Shown: positions 1 through 14,300 of the stretch, piece after piece
Position numbering within the stretch: the first letter of the stretch is position 1
Layout of the letters: the number at the start of each line of letters is the position of its first letter
DNA from: Pyrocephalus nanus
Taxonomy: Eukaryota; Chordata; Aves; Passeriformes; Tyrannidae
Assembly (NCBI GenBank): GCA_038380795.1
Contig: CM076267.1
Span: 7,795,501-7,859,500 of the forward strand
Length of the DNA stretch: 64,000 nucleotides
Direction of reading: 5' to 3'
Program-made: the position numbers and the translations under genes
The notes under the pieces: model-generated
What the model saw: the letters and a program-made list of their open reading frames with translations, nothing else
What the model was told of the DNA's origin: nothing
The model's database searches: none

Positions 1-3000
1 ATTTCTTTAAGTAGTGTAACTGTATATGTTCCCAAATGACACAGAATTAATTTGTGCTATGGCAAAGGTGATATCAAAGTGGAAAAAGAAATAATTTTTA
101 CCAGTTCTCATTATGATCTGGAGATATAGCACACTTGTGGTCTTAATGCCATACTAATAGCAAAAGGTATAAGGAATGGAGATAGCATCAGACATTGCAT
201 TTTGGAAGGATACCCGAATAATGTTACAATGTTATCAATGCCATGTCTGTGGTTGAACAAGATCAAAGTGTTAGAACTGTAAGAACAATTATTCAATTTC
301 ACACTGTTTTCATTTGAAAGTTCCTCAGGAAAGTGAATGATTTCACTTTCTGTGATGCCTTTAGAGTGACACCAGTCTGCTGTGCAAATGGTTGTTCTCT
401 AGCACGTAACAAGAGCTCTTTAGGTGTAATTTATACTCCTATTTTGTTAAACTTACTCAAGCTTGTTTACTGTACAGAAGTAAGTGAGCTCTTGTATTTA
501 ATGTACTCATTGAAACTGAATAAAATATAGAATTCACTTTGACTGAAACATGGTTTAAAAAGAAGAATCATAAGGAGAAACTACTTTCGACAAGCAGAGA
601 GAGATTCTGAGCACAAGTTATTTTAAATGAACATTTAAATGTTTATCAGAGAAGTTGCCTCTTACTGAGCTTTCTCACTTAAAACATCTGAAACACGTTT
701 TAAGTCATAAGAAAAAGTATGTATACATTATAGAAGTTAAGCCAAGATGCTACAAATTTTGGGGATGTATTTCTGACTCTTCACCTTACTTTGAAATAGC
801 AAATATTTTCAATAGCAACAAAAATATTCAGAATACAGAGAAACATCTCCCTTTCACATCCGTTGGCAAGTGCCTTTAGAAAAGTCTCAGCCTCTAGGCT
901 TTGCTGTTGATCATACATATTGGCACTGATTTCATCTCTTGGCTCTAAGCTGGAGCATCTACAAACCTTATCCAGTCTTGCTGTTTAACAATATGCAAAG
1001 GAAGCTGAAAGGCTGTGTAGGAACCAGGCCCAAGACTGAGCTCCCTGCGTGTTGTGTCCAAACTTGCTGCAGGGATGCTGTGACCTGGCTTTGTGAGAAT
1101 TGCTCATCCTTCAACTGCTCTTTGGTGAGGGTGCACTATCTGCACCCTGAACACAGATAGTAATTCCTGTATTTATGTGTTTTCATCGCATTGGTGGTTA
1201 CAGACACAGAAGGTTTGAAAAAGTGACAACCTACCCTATGGATGTATTAGGACTTTCCCTACAGTCACTGTGACTCTTTCCATTGATTTGACTGGAAGTT
1301 TTGTTCAGCACTATGGTTTAAAGAGACCAAATCAGGGATTGGTTTATTACTTGTGACTAGAAAACAAAGAATGTGTGCCATAACTAAGAAGATGTCTTAC
1401 ATCCTTCTTTCATTTTTTTGTCTTTCATTCAGTTCTTAGTATTAATATTCAAAAACAAACAAACAAAGAAAAGGATTTTTAGGAGCTTCTTTGTCTGGTT
1501 TCAGTTTATTCTCCTTTTTTTAACATGTATTCCCTTTCTTTATTACTATTCATTTTCCTCCTCTTTTGTACATTTGCAACCAATCAGTGTCTCTCTCAAA
1601 ACTTCCCTAAAAGATTGTCTTTTACTATAATTTGATATAATCACCCATCTTAGTGATACACTGTAGAAGGCACAATAGCTCCGAAACCAGACAGACAAAT
1701 GGTGCTTATTTTCAGCCAATTTTCATTTATGTGATTTTTCTATTTTTTTCTCTTCTTTCAAATGCCTGTAAGTAACTACTTGACTTTTTCAAGGTCTCTC
1801 CGATGTGACTCTGCCTCAGGAAGATGACTCATTGTTCTGACCTTCAGTTCTCCCTCCTCATTTTGATGAGGCAACTTTCCATTTTGTAAAACAGAAAGCT
1901 GTTTTCACTTGCAAAATCATTTTATTGTGTGCCAGTCAAATTGCACAAGTCACAGCAGGATGAATCTCTCTGATTTCCCATGCAGGCTAAGGGAAAATTT
2001 AAAGAATCTTACTTTGTGTACATGTGTGTTGGGTTTTTCTCGTTTGTTTTTGAGAACCAACTCAAAACATTTACAACACAAATCCTTTCTTCTTTGTTTT
2101 TGTTTTGCATTTTTTAATTGGCTAGTTGAGTAATTTTGGTGCAGGCAGCTCTTAGTGAGTATTCTGAAGTCCTGACTGTGCACAAGCATTTCCCTTTGGT
2201 AAGAATCAGCTGTTCTGACAAGTAGATATGTAAGATTTTTTTTTTATTTAAAATTAAAGGAAACCACATTTAATATTTTAAAAAATGGTCCTTCTCTTTG
2301 ATGGAGCCCACTAGAAAGCCCACAGAGGATTCTCTTAAATTGCTAATGTGTTGTGTATGTTATTGCACTGAACTTCTAGCAGTCAAAGGAAGACAAGTTT
2401 TTATTAGAATAAACTTCATATAAATTTGGAGGAAATGTATCTGTCCTCATAGTTCATGTACTACTCCAGGGAAAGTTTCTTATAGACTTCTGTGCTCTTC
2501 ATGTTTTTATTTCCCAAAGACCTTAGAAAAACATATTTAAATCTCTGTTGTTATTTTGAACTTTACAGAAATAAATAAGCAGGGCCACTTTACTCTGATC
2601 CTTTTATACCACTCTTCCATTAAAAACCATCTGAATTATCAAATTTTTATAGTGATTGCCATTGTCAATACCACTGTCTTTTGCTTGAGTGCTAACAAAC
2701 TGTGTGCTGGCTTATCAGAATGATATCTTTGTCAGTGCACATAATTATTCTTGAATCATTTTTGGCCATCTTTAATTAGGAAACACCTGAATTATGCTGA
2801 ATTCTTTGAGCAGACTTCAGGTAATTTTCTATGTGGGAAAAAGGTGAAAAAGAGTAAAAACATCCAATTTGCAGAAACCAATAGTCTGACATGTAATGTA
2901 ACTCCAGAATAACAGAAATTGCAAGACTGTTCTATTTAAGGATTTTTGTAAGACTTATTCTAGTTTTGTGCAGTTGCAATTTTTTGTGTGTGTGTGAGTG

Positions 3001-5286
3001 GGAAGGGTGTTGATTTGGTAATGTTCCAAATGTACACTGCAGTGCCAGGGGTATGAAGATTTTCTGTTCTCATCCTCTAACAGTGATAACAAAGAACAGC
3101 ACCACGAGGCAAAAACATTGCCTGTGGGATGTCTTCTCAGATGGCACTCACGGTGACCACTTTTAGGTTATCATGAGTTTTATGATATTTTGTGCTGTTC
3201 ATGAAGTACTTTTTGTTTGTAAAAAGACTTAAAAATGTAAATATGGTGTTTTTTTTTCTTCTTTTTCCATTTAAAAGCAGGTAAAGTAATTACAAGTTAG
3301 CAATAAATTTGAATATTTTTAAGTAATTTTCATGATCCTTTGAAACCTCTTTCTTGAGAGTTTGAATTGTCACTATGGTAAATAGTTAGGTAAGTTTTGT
3401 TTCTTCCGAACTTGCTGTTCTTGGGAAAAGTATTCAGCTTTCACAAGCAAGGAACTACTAATTTCTCTTTTTTCACCTTCTCTCTCCTCCCCTCTCTTTT
3501 TCTCCCCTCTTTTTAATAGGCATGCTAAATTCTTTAATTTGGGTTTAATTCTGGAGAAAGGCAACACATTTAGCAAATTTTATCTTATTAAGTCATCATT
3601 ACTGGGTTTGTTTATTGCAGTGGGTTCAAGACATTTGCTGTTGAAAACCATGACCCTCATTTTATTGCAAAATATCCAATACTGACTTGTTTCCCATATT
3701 ATTTTCTTTCTTCACCTTCCTCATAGGAAGCTACTTATAGTGCATTAGTTGTATGATAGGTAACAAACACAAATGCAGATAACATTCTTTGTCATAGACA
3801 CAGCATTCCAGTGTTTGAAGATTATGAAGCTGGTTTTAAACTGGCTTTTTTGGTTTTATACTTACATTGCTCTAATTTATAGTTCCAGTGAGAACTATGT
3901 AATGGCACCTAGAATGAAGAAACTGCAAAGTATTTCACATTTTCAGACAATTCTTCTCATAAGCTTAGTTTTAATTATTGGCCCATGTTCCTGTTAGAAA
4001 CAGCGCTGCTTTTATGTGAGTGCCTTTTATAATTTTTAAAGTTTTGGGGAAAACTGTGGAAGATTATAAGAAGCAGAAAATATATTAATTATTCTATGCA
4101 TGTGCTTTTTCCAACAACTTGAAGGCACATGTTTTCATCAAAGAACAAAATCAGAATGCTACTTAATGAAGGAGAAAATTAATTTACTAGGAAATACAAA
4201 GTCACTGAAATACTAAATACTTCAAATAATTTATTAGAGAAAACTCTGAAATTGGGCTAAAGGTGTATTTTCATAAGGTTTTTAGAATATGTAAATCATA
4301 TAGAAAACTTCCATAACAAAAAGGGACCTGTGTCCTTTATGCCTCTTCAATGTTGACTGCTTTACTTCTCTTTGCTATTGCATATTTGGATTCTCTAACT
4401 TTTAAAAAGCAGCCGCTTGAGAAACTCATTTTAGATGCCTTTGTAGTTGTTGCTGTCTTATGCTTTAATAACTATTGGTGGTAATTTATTTGTTATTTGC
4501 ACATAGACCCTCTGGATTTGGTAGTTTATGAATGTTTTAAAAGTTAAATGGATCAATTTTATCTTTTTTCATTATTTTAATTAGATTATATGAACTCCCT
4601 TCCTTCCATGGACCATAATCTTCTCACACGCTGAGTTTTCTTCTGTTTTCTCAGTTCAGGAGTATAAATCCAGATGCTACCATACACCACATAATTAAAA
4701 CCCGACTTAATGATCATTGCCTTTCAGCCCCAGATGACAGGGCATTAAGACAAAATGAATCATCTTCTTACTTTGAATCCTTCCTTCTTCTTCAAACCCT
4801 TCAGCTGATGACATTCCATCTGCATAACAGTTGCCATGTCCCAGAAAGAGATTGTAGCTCCCCTGTTTTCTCAGCTTTAGCACTGGACCTGTGTTTGTGA
4901 CCATCCAGTACCAGGGAGAGCATCTGCACTGTTCATCCCCAGCTGCATCAGGCTGTAGTTACTTGTCCAGGAAGATCCTGGGAAGATCCCAGCACGTATC
5001 AGAAGTGAGCATACACACTGCTGATTTCTTACATAATTTATTGCAGTGTGTAGCAACAGAGTTATCTGGGTCTGAAGCTACCACTGAGGAGCTGTTGGAG
5101 CTCACTGTGAAAGGAATCACATCACTGGGTTTGAGAGAGCCTGCTTTTCTCCACTAACTTATTCATTTGGAGAGGAAGATTTTTCTTCTGTGTTGCAAAT
5201 TATCATCTGTGCAGCCACTCTCCTTCCTTCACTAGTGTTCTCTTTATACATATGAATGCTTGCTGAATGGAAAAATAATGATGGGA
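1..5286. other. Gene-free AT-rich unique sequence
   Basis: No gene is recognised here. All open frames are short (under about 90 codons), on both strands, and of low-complexity or unfamiliar composition, as expected by chance in AT-rich DNA. Small simple repeats are present: a CAAA-like run near 1450-1473, six TG units at 2985-2996, and a long pyrimidine tract listed separately. CpG dinucleotides are sparse. I see no interspersed repeat that I can name. It could be intergenic or intronic. Confidence 0.7.
3462..3514 (+). repeat. Polypyrimidine tract followed by AATAG
   Basis: Fifty-two of 53 bases are C or T. The only purine is at 3475, and 3476-3514 is uninterrupted. It ends in AATAGG, so on the plus strand it resembles a strong 3' splice-site tract. 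On the minus strand it is a pure purine tract encoding a Lys/Arg/Glu/Gly-rich stretch in an open frame that is almost certainly not real. Tracts like this are common in vertebrate introns and intergenic DNA. Confidence 0.75.
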
Positions 5287-5324
5287 ATTGTTAGATTGTT
5301 AAACTATTGTTAGATTGTTTGACC
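5287..5324 (+). repeat. Two-copy 19-bp tandem repeat
   Basis: The first 14 bases, ATTGTTAGATTGTT, are identical in two adjacent 19-bp units (5287-5305 and 5306-5324). The last five bases differ. It is a small local duplication with no evident function. Confidence 0.8.
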
Positions 5325-5579
5325 TGCTGCAATGCCATGTTTATTGTCCTATCCCTTCTGAGCTCTGAAGAAGGACATCTTTGTATTCCTGCAGTGGATT
5401 TCAGTGGTTATCTCTAAAACTCTTCAATTTTACAGTATCCCTAGCATGGTTTTCTAAGGAGCTAAGTCACATATGGTTGCACTCTGTGTCCTATACTCCT
5501 AAAGCTTCTAAAGCTGTTGGCTAATTCTGTCAGGATTTGACAGAAGTTTTGATGACATTTAATCCCCATGTGTTCTGAG

Positions 5580-5593
5580 AAAAAAAAAAAAAA
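5580..5593 (+). repeat. A14 homopolymer
   Basis: A run of 14 adenines. No retroposed sequence that I recognise lies immediately upstream, so there is no basis for calling it the tail of a processed copy. Confidence 0.9.
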
Positions 5594-8500
5594 TCAATGG
5601 TTGGTCGGAGGGCAGTGACCAGGTGAGTGCTGTGATGGGAAAAGCAGGCAGAGCTCAGTTTGTGCTGGGGCTGTACCTGTGTGCTGGCAGCCAGGGTGTC
5701 CACAGCTCTGTCTGCTGGGGGGTAGAGGGTGGTTGCTACCTGCTGTGTCCTCAACTTGTAACAGTATCAGTAGAAATATTAACTAATTTGGAGTCTTCAT
5801 AAATCAGGTGTTTTTTAAAAGTTTGTAGAAGAATGTGTCTCTCTTTAAATGTTCAGGTCTATGTTTCAATTGTGGACCTGTTGTGTGTATGATGAAATGG
5901 TGCTTTTTTTCAGTGTAACCCAGATTACCGATTTGCTTCCAAATTCACCAGCCATTCCATTATTTATTTTGTTTTCCCTGTGCTATTTGAAAGCATAGAT
6001 GCTTGGATAGCTGCATAAATCTCAACCTTTGTGAACACTGAAACAAACACTGATATAACTCAGGGTGTGTATATATATATATAACTACTATCCTGTAATG
6101 ATACATTAAGCAAGTCAACAGTGTCTCCCCTTGGAGATTGTGTGATCCTTGCAGTAAGATTAGAACTTCTCCTGTTAGAGTTTCTGGCTGAACTAATAGT
6201 TATCCTGAGCTTAATCCTTACTTCCTGCTAAAGATGTCCTTACAGTTTCTCAGGGGAGGGTAAGATCTGCAGGACTATGTCTTGTCTTTCTTTTGTCCAA
6301 ATTATCTCAGGGAAGGGGATTTTGTCGGGATTTATTTGTAGTCAAACAACAGTCTTGGGTAGAACTCTTGGTGCCTGGGCATCTCATTAGGTGATTCTTA
6401 CCTCTCACAGTAGATTTTCTTCCAATGTTTCCTTACTTCTGGAATGGATAACCATCTTTGATTTTCATTGATTTTTATAGAAACAAGGTTTCAACCTTAA
6501 ACAAAATAATGTAAGAAAAGTACGTGCAAAGGTAAAGAAAGACTGTTGAAAAAATGTTGGGATGTTTTCACATCCTCTTTTGTGACAGTCTTCATGAAAA
6601 CTGCTTATCTGACAACCAGACTATTTTTTCAAATAGATAAAAATTTTCCAGTAAAAGTCTGAAAACCTGCACAGAGTGGATGGACCCTCCTTCTGCTGTC
6701 CTGTCATAGTGAGTTTTCTGCACAAAAGTTTTCATCTAGAACCATAATCCTCCCACAAGGGGTTGGGTAAAGAACTCTCATATTTGTCTAGTAAATTGCT
6801 GACTTTTTTTTTTTCCTTTTTTTTTTTTTCAGTCTTCCTACTGTGAAACTAACCCCACTTAACATCTGTAGGGAAGGAGGGGAGTTGTAGCAGATGGCAG
6901 ATAATTTTGAAGAGAATAAAGGCCCCTTGTTTTCTCCTGGATGATTTAAGCCACCCGTCATTAGATGTGTTCTGTTTGGATTTAGTAAACAGTTTGTGCT
7001 TTGTTAAATAGTTACTTGATCACAGCCCAGAAACCTAACTCTTAATGTTTCATTTGGTGTGATTCGTGTTGAAAGGGAGGTAACTCAGTTTATGGGGAAG
7101 CTGAGAGGTAAAAGCCTCTTATAGTTGGAGACAGTAATTACTGAAAGCTTTTTTTTTCCTGCAAGAAGGTTGGAAGTTACCAAAAATCTAATGCATTACC
7201 ATATTCCTGGTCTTGGTACTGACCCATAGGAAATCCGTCAGGTTGCACAGATATTTGTAGGACTAATATTGCTGCCTGTCCTCTGGTGAATTTGGCATCT
7301 AGCAACATTTGTAGAAAAAAATAATCAAGGAATACTTTTGTTTTGCAGCTGACAACTCATCATTTCTGGGGTTCCAAGCAGCAATGCTGGTTCCTGATCT
7401 TACACACGTTTTCTTTCAAAAGAATTGTAAAAATAGCTAAAATAAAATAATACGTCTGGTTTTGTTTAAAATCATGCACATTTGCTGAGGTTTCTTGCAA
7501 AGGCAGAAACTCCAGCTTCCAGTGAAGTTTAATTTTGGAGCTACCTCTACCCTTTTATAAAAGATGTTCTAAAAAGAGGGACAATTTAGTGGGGATCATC
7601 CTTATCTTCTTAAGGCACTGTTCTAACACAAGGAGATCTGGGTGCAATGTTTAACTTTGAAGAGGTTTGGGGACGGAGTGACATGTTTGAGATCCCAGTT
7701 TGACCTTATCTATCAAAATTTTTACTTTCTTCAGGAAAGAAGGGTCTCCTAAATAGCAGTGTTTGTAGAATGTGTAATGTGTTTGAAAAGCACCTCACCT
7801 GGTGGGCTCATATTTACAATAACTTGTGCACTTCAATGAAAGTAGTAATATAAGTCAAATAGCAAACCATTAGAAGATATGACTTATATGAATGAAACAG
7901 TTTCCTCCTGTGTAATTGAAATTCAGGCTCTATAAAGTCAGTAGCAATGCACCCAATTTGCAGAGCTGTAGCATCACCATTATTGCCATTCACATAATTT
8001 AAATTAATTGTATACTTCCTTACTTGCAGTTTAGTTCTGGCTCAGGCTCTTAAAGGGGCTTTTACTTTTTCTTCTCTGAGCAAAGACATCTGAAGAGAGT
8101 TTTGAAGGTAAAACAGAAATTCTATTGTTTTATTGGACATTTGTATCCAGTTCCTTTTGACAATCCTTTTAGGTGTAAAAGACTCTTGCATGCCTGCCAT
8201 GAGTCTGATGTATGGCAAACAATCCTTTCTATCTGGGATAATTCATTACTACCTTGTGGAGTTGCACTGAAAAAATCCTGCCCTTTCCTCCCATGGTGTC
8301 TGTCTAATAAGGAAATAGCTGTGATTTGAACAAGTGGAGACCATAATTCGCTCAGTTGCTGTGCTGATGGTGCCACAGACGTATCTCATGGATATTTAGA
8401 TAACCATGAGTTTTACAACTGATTAGAAAATTATGTCAGGAGAGATGTCAGAGGTTTACTCTCGGTGTTGCTTTTATTTCATGTGAATTCTCACACTGAG

Positions 8501-11212
8501 CAACTGAGAGGGAATATAATCAACTTCCAATGATGCCAAACTCCTCCTTCTGTTAAAGAGCATTGAGCTCACGTTTGGTAGCAATGACATTTAGAAGAAA
8601 TGTACTTTATAGGCTGAGATGTTCACTATCGGCTGTGTGGAAAGAAATTAGTAAGTTCCTTGAAGTGCTTTGGCCCCTGGAATGCTGAAATGCAGAGTGC
8701 TTGACATGCAGAACTGCATGTTCTGTCCACACTCACAGTGCCTGAAGAACCAAGCTGGGCAGTGTCATGGTTCTACAGAGGCACAGGATTGTGCTACCTG
8801 CTGACCTACCAGGTGAGAAGGGCAGTGGAATTTATTCACAGCACTCTGCTGCAGTCATTATCCAAAGTCCTGCTCTGGATCTATCAGGAGTCATGTTCTT
8901 ACATGGACATGTACATTTATGAAACCTGCACTCACCTGCTCCTCCTGTCAGAGGTTATGTTTCAAAGTCTCCTGTTAGGAAAGTTTGATTGCAGTTGGGA
9001 ACTAAAATTAGATAAATAGAAAATATCTGGCTTCCATCCCAAATTCTAAGCATTAAAATTCCAAAAGGTGTTTGTGTAATGAGTATTTTGAGTTAAACAT
9101 GTTCCTTTCCCCCTATTTTTAATGTACTTTGTCAGGGAACAGTTTCACTGGCTTCTTTAGTTCTGGTTTTGATCTTTCAGATACTTGGTAACATCTGAAG
9201 AATTTGTCGATGCATGTCAAAGCCTCATCTCCTTCTCATAGCTTCCTAAAGTTCCTTGGCTCAAATTAAAACAGAGAATTTGAGAGAACAGTAGAGGCTC
9301 AGGAAGAAATCTGTTTGCTCATTTAAGTCTATTGGTTTTCCCTGCTTTAAAAGGAGTTTTGATTTGGGTTTTTTTGGGTGGGTTTCCATTTTTTTTCATT
9401 CCTTGGGATTTTTTCTTTGCTAGTGCAGATCCAGAGCAGAGGAACTCAAGGAAACCTTCGAAGCCTGTTTGTCACTTTTGGGACCAGATGTTCTTGTGAG
9501 TTTCAAAGCATTTAATGCATTGCTTGCAAATGTTAGTTAAGACAGAAGATTGCTTTGATTAAACAGGTTTCCAGACTGCTGCTCTTTGTAGCCCTGCTGG
9601 TGATAAATGATGGCAACAGTGTTTGATAAAAATATCAAAGAAATAATTTATGGATTTCTGATAAATTCCTCTGAGACAGAGAGAGGTACGGACTTCAGGG
9701 GAATAATAGAATCAAATTTATTTTTTTCATGAATAATGGCTTGAAGGTCAGACCTCGAACAACAGCTGTGGTTAAAAATGTTATGTATATTTCTAGTAAT
9801 ACAATAATTTTTACTGTTTCAGAAGCTTTCCTCTTGTTACTAAGATGCATAGAAATCCTGAATATTGTCAGAAAATGTGGATCTTGGACATTACAGGAAC
9901 TGTACCCCATTTTCCTACCTATAGGAGATGGGGGAATTAAATTTTTTTCTTTTCAAAGCCGAATAAATTTTTCTGGCTCTTCCTTAGGGCCCTTTCAGAT
10001 ACACTGCATGTCCCCCAGAGGGCTGTGCTGTAGTTGCATAACACTGCACAACCTCTAAGTCATTTTGACAGCATAAAAGAATGAAGAAGTGTGCCAGAAA
10101 AGTCCCAAAGCCACTTTTATGGTCTATATGCCCTTACCTGGAAGGGTTGCACTATTGCCTGTTGGCAGCTGCTGCAGCAGGACTGAGCTGTACATCATCC
10201 TATGCACTTCCCAGGAATCTATGCTGTAATTCTGTGCAAGATTAAGGGGAAAATATAAGTACATTTTAAAAGGATGGAATACATGGGCATTTTAACCCAA
10301 AATGCCCCATCTTTATCTCCTTGTTAAACACCTGTAATTACCCAATACAGGTTTATGTGCAGTCACACAACTGTGGCCAAGGCAATCCAGATCGGGATTT
10401 TTAAGGCAGCTGCTCCATTTAGTTCCTTTTCTTGAATGGAACTGAAACTACCTGACTTGGTGACAGTTGCCAGGTTTTCTCCAGGAAATTCTCTTTACAT
10501 CAAATGGTTTATGCCAGCATTTGTAGCTGAGGATTTACATTCATTCACTGGTATCTTGGTGAACTAGAGAGTGGGCATGGTGTGATAAATGTGAAATCTT
10601 GGGTCTCTATGGCTGTTGCTCTGTATTAAACAGGACACATATCCCAAAAGTTTACAGCGTGCTGAGCAGTTGTAGAATGTGCAGACATTTGCAAAGTGCA
10701 GCAACAGCTACTAAGTCAATTAAAGATGGTCAGTTTTAAATCAGTTTTACATGATGGCATTTATTATTTATGTTCACCTAAATCACAGTTTATGAAAGAA
10801 ATCAGGCATTTTCTGCTTTACTGTAATAAATAAATAGTTCTTTTAGTTTGGTTTAGAATGATGTTCAGTGTAGAAAAACTGTCAGCCAAAAGATCAGTCA
10901 AATGAGGAAAGGACACCAGAAAGAAAATAAAGTGATACTGGGGAACAGGACAGTAAGAGTTTTATCCTGGATACCTTTTACTTTTTCTGGCTCTCCAGTT
11001 TTAGAGTTAATCTATAAAATGATAGTTTTCTGTATTAATTAAGTTGCTGTCTAGAAGTGTGTTGTGAAATTTGCAGAGCAATTGAAGTTAATGAATTTTC
11101 TCACAAATGCAGCTGTGTCCTCCTTCCCACTGCCACTGGTACAGTCCAACCACAAGCAGGCACTGGAATCAGAAACTAACAGAATTATTTTGTAGTAATA
11201 ATTAATGACAGG
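5594..11212. other. Gene-free AT-rich sequence with minor simple repeats
   Basis: No gene or RNA is recognised. A short (TA)7 run lies at 6070-6083. T-rich/G-rich low-complexity sequence lies at about 9361-9412. The longest open frame, 9729-10058 on the plus strand (109 codons), has no family resemblance or splice context and is treated as chance. No CR1, LTR or DNA transposon end was recognised. Confidence 0.65.
6804..6829 (+). repeat. T-rich tract (T11-CC-T13) followed by CAG
   Basis: Two T runs separated by CC are followed directly by CAG (6830-6832). The shape is that of a vertebrate 3' splice acceptor, but no recognisable exon follows and similar T runs are frequent in this window. I therefore annotate it only as low-complexity DNA. 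Confidence 0.85.
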
Positions 11213-11372
11213 TGCTTATATATAAAATATGTGACATGTGTGTACAGATATGTATGTGTATATACACGTGCATTTATATATACACTGAAATGACTATTTA
11301 TATATATATACAAAAATGTATTTATGTTTTTAAACATTTTCCAGTAATGATTTATATATATAAAATATATAC
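11213..11372. repeat. Degenerate TA/TG-rich microsatellite tract
   Basis: About 160 bp made of interrupted TATA, TGTG and TACA runs, including several stretches of five or six TA units. It opens reading frames on both strands that translate to Tyr/Ile/His/Thr-rich peptides, typical of translated TA/CA repeats. It looks like an old, interrupted dinucleotide repeat. Confidence 0.8.
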
Positions 11373-14300
11373 CTGGACAGTGAATCAGAGAAAAGGACAG
11401 TCCATTCATTCAGTAGCTGCACCCAAGTAATAAAGCAATTTTGTAGGTCAAGAATAATATTATGTAAATACTGATTTCACCTTCTGGCTTCATCACTACT
11501 GTCCTCTTGCCAAAACTAGCTAACTTGTGCTAAAATGCAAAAATTGTCTTCGCAAAATGTTTCAGAAAATACTACAATTTAACTGGGACTTTTCTAGCCA
11601 CCATGTGAAATAAAGCATGTAAATATTTTTTTTTTTCAGTACTGGTCTCTAAATTTTTGAGGAAAAGCAGTTGTATTTCACATGAATATTATTAAAAATA
11701 CAAGTTGTGTCTATAACAAATCATGTAAAGGACAGAGATCTTATGTTAAACACTGTAAGCATTTTAATAACCATGTGAATTGCCTGCAATTCTGTTATTA
11801 TCTTAGGCTATTCATTGGGAAAGCAGTAATAAAAAAAAAAGAAATTTAGCTAAAAACAAAGTACAAGAAATTTATTTCAAAATCTCAGAAAGGGGCTTCC
11901 ACTTTAACAAATTAAGTATAATTCTGGAACATGCAATTGAAAGGGAAGAACATAGGTTAAATTATGGGTTTAGCTGTCTCTGGTAGTAGTGCACTTTAGA
12001 ATATATCAACATATTGCAAAAATACCTTGTAGTACCTGCAAAATGGAAAGAGTGGTAATTACACTGATTCCAGACTTTAAAAAAGAAAAAGGTGGCTTTT
12101 TGCTAGGGAGGCTACAAAACATAGCCAGTTTAGGAAAGCTCAGTTAAATTAGATGACATTTTAAATGTTAGAGGTAATGTCTTTTCAAGTTAGTGTTTCC
12201 AGCCTAATGCAGATAATAGGATAATGAGGCATTTATAGAGATTATATTTTGAAAGTTACAAATGTACCACTTTCTACCAGCAAGGTGGCACACAAAACCA
12301 GAGGGGCCATTCAGGGAATCATTAGAGATGTTGATAGTGTAGAAGAGAATAAATGGAACTTTGCTGGGCTTAATGGCTTTTCTGTGTGTCCTAAATACTT
12401 CTTACGTCCTTTTAAAAACTCTCCCTTCTGTAGTGCTGTGGTTTTAAAATGCGTTCATCTCCTCTGTCAGACGGACCACAATTTCACACGTTTGCAATTC
12501 CTCCTTAGTCCTGTAGATCCTTGTGAAATATGGGGTAATTTGATTTGCCCAGGCAGCTGCACAGAATTTACCAGGTAAGACTTTTGCCATCAGCTGGTAC
12601 CTCTAATGGTGTACCCTGGCACAAAGTCCTTCACGTGGGTGGGACCTACCTTGTCCCTCTGACTTGTTTACTCAGCTCTGCAAAAGCATGATGCAGCTTT
12701 GATTTGCCATCAGAAAGTTATTGACTCAGAAAACTGAATTTCTTCCAGAAAAAATCAAGAGGTCAGAGTTGAAAACGTTTGTTAGTAATCTTCCTCAGTA
12801 GACTGGAGAAATAAGGGGATGCAGAGTATAAAAAGTAAAGAGAGATGTTGTAATATATCCTACTGTGTAAGTGCTGGGCTTTATATTAACTTGGAATTTG
12901 AATCTGGTCATATATGAAGATTACAGACTTAAAGGACTGTGACACAGATGGAAAAACAGAGAAAAGATGAGGAAATTAGGAAAGGAAAGCATCAGAGAAC
13001 AGAAAAAGGATGTTTTGCAGCACATAGAAATACGTTAGAGGAGGATGCCAGAAACCATGGGGATCTCTTGTGAGATTGTCAGTGAAGGACTTACAGCAGA
13101 ATTGGACCAGACCCATTGTAATGTTCTGGTCATATATCAGTGAATTAGTCCCCACTCTGAGTTGTTTGATGGATGAACGAAATGCATCATTACATTGAAC
13201 CATCTGAATTTTTTACAGTGTAATACATCATTGCTAAGGTAGAACCCTAGTGATAAACTAGGATGCAGCCAGGCTTCATTATGTTAAATTAACTAAAACA
13301 AGATTCTTTAGCTTGATAAATATATCATGGAAGCCATCTCATCAGCTGGGAGACTAAGAGATAAAAGACTGGTGAAGTAGCACGTGTTAGAGTGTAACAG
13401 GAGAGCAAACAGCACAATATGATGTGTTTTGGATATGAAATATAAGCCTAGCATGGCTGTGGAAATAATTGGATAAACCAGCACTTCAATCATGAAACTT
13501 GTCATTCTGTAATTACCTCTTGAGTTCAGCATTATCGTGTTGGTCTGTCAGCTAAGAAATGTGGAATGGTAACTGAGAATCTGGAAATGTCAGTACTTCT
13601 CTATATAGAAATGATCATTAAGAAGGGAGAAAGCTCTGAAGTTGCAGTCTCCTGTATTTGCAAGAAAACAGATGACATTTTAGTCAAAGAGAAAAGAGAA
13701 ATTCAGTAAATTACATTAAATCAAAATATAATGTAGTTACCTTCCTCCCAGATCAGTTCCAGTAGCTGAAAGTGGCCAAGTTCCACACACATTCAAACAC
13801 AATCTGATTGATATGAGAAATAAATCCTGTCCGTATGCCTCTAACTTTGCTACACTTTAAAATAATAACATGAATTCTGACATTTCCAGCACTAAAACCA
13901 TAACTCCATCTGTCACTGAGTTAAGAAAATCTCAGGTAGTACTTTTAAAAAGTAGCAAATTGAAAGAGTTGCTGATGGAAGACAATTCAGAGCATGACAA
14001 ATATGTACATTTAGTCATGTATTTATAGTAAAGTGATTACTTATCTAAACAGATAAAGCAAAATTTTCCCATTAAAACATGTTTTAGTAAAATAATTAAT
14101 TATTCCCAGGGAAGGTGGTTTTAGCTTCTATGGAAAATGTTTTTATTTTTCACGTCAATTTTTGTTGTGACAAAACAGAAGATTATTGGTTACAATAAGA
14201 ACAAAATGTGGTCACTTGTTTCTACTTAAAAAATCTATTGTGAAGAATTGAACTTTTGAATTAAAAAAGGAAAAAAATATTCCTTTTTGGTTATTCTGGA

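Noticed and set aside
6804..6832. Splice-acceptor-like T tract plus CAG
   Set aside because: No open frame or known exon follows, and such tracts are frequent here.
11185..11430. Two overlapping Tyr/Ile-rich frames
   Set aside because: They are translations of a degenerate TA/TG microsatellite.
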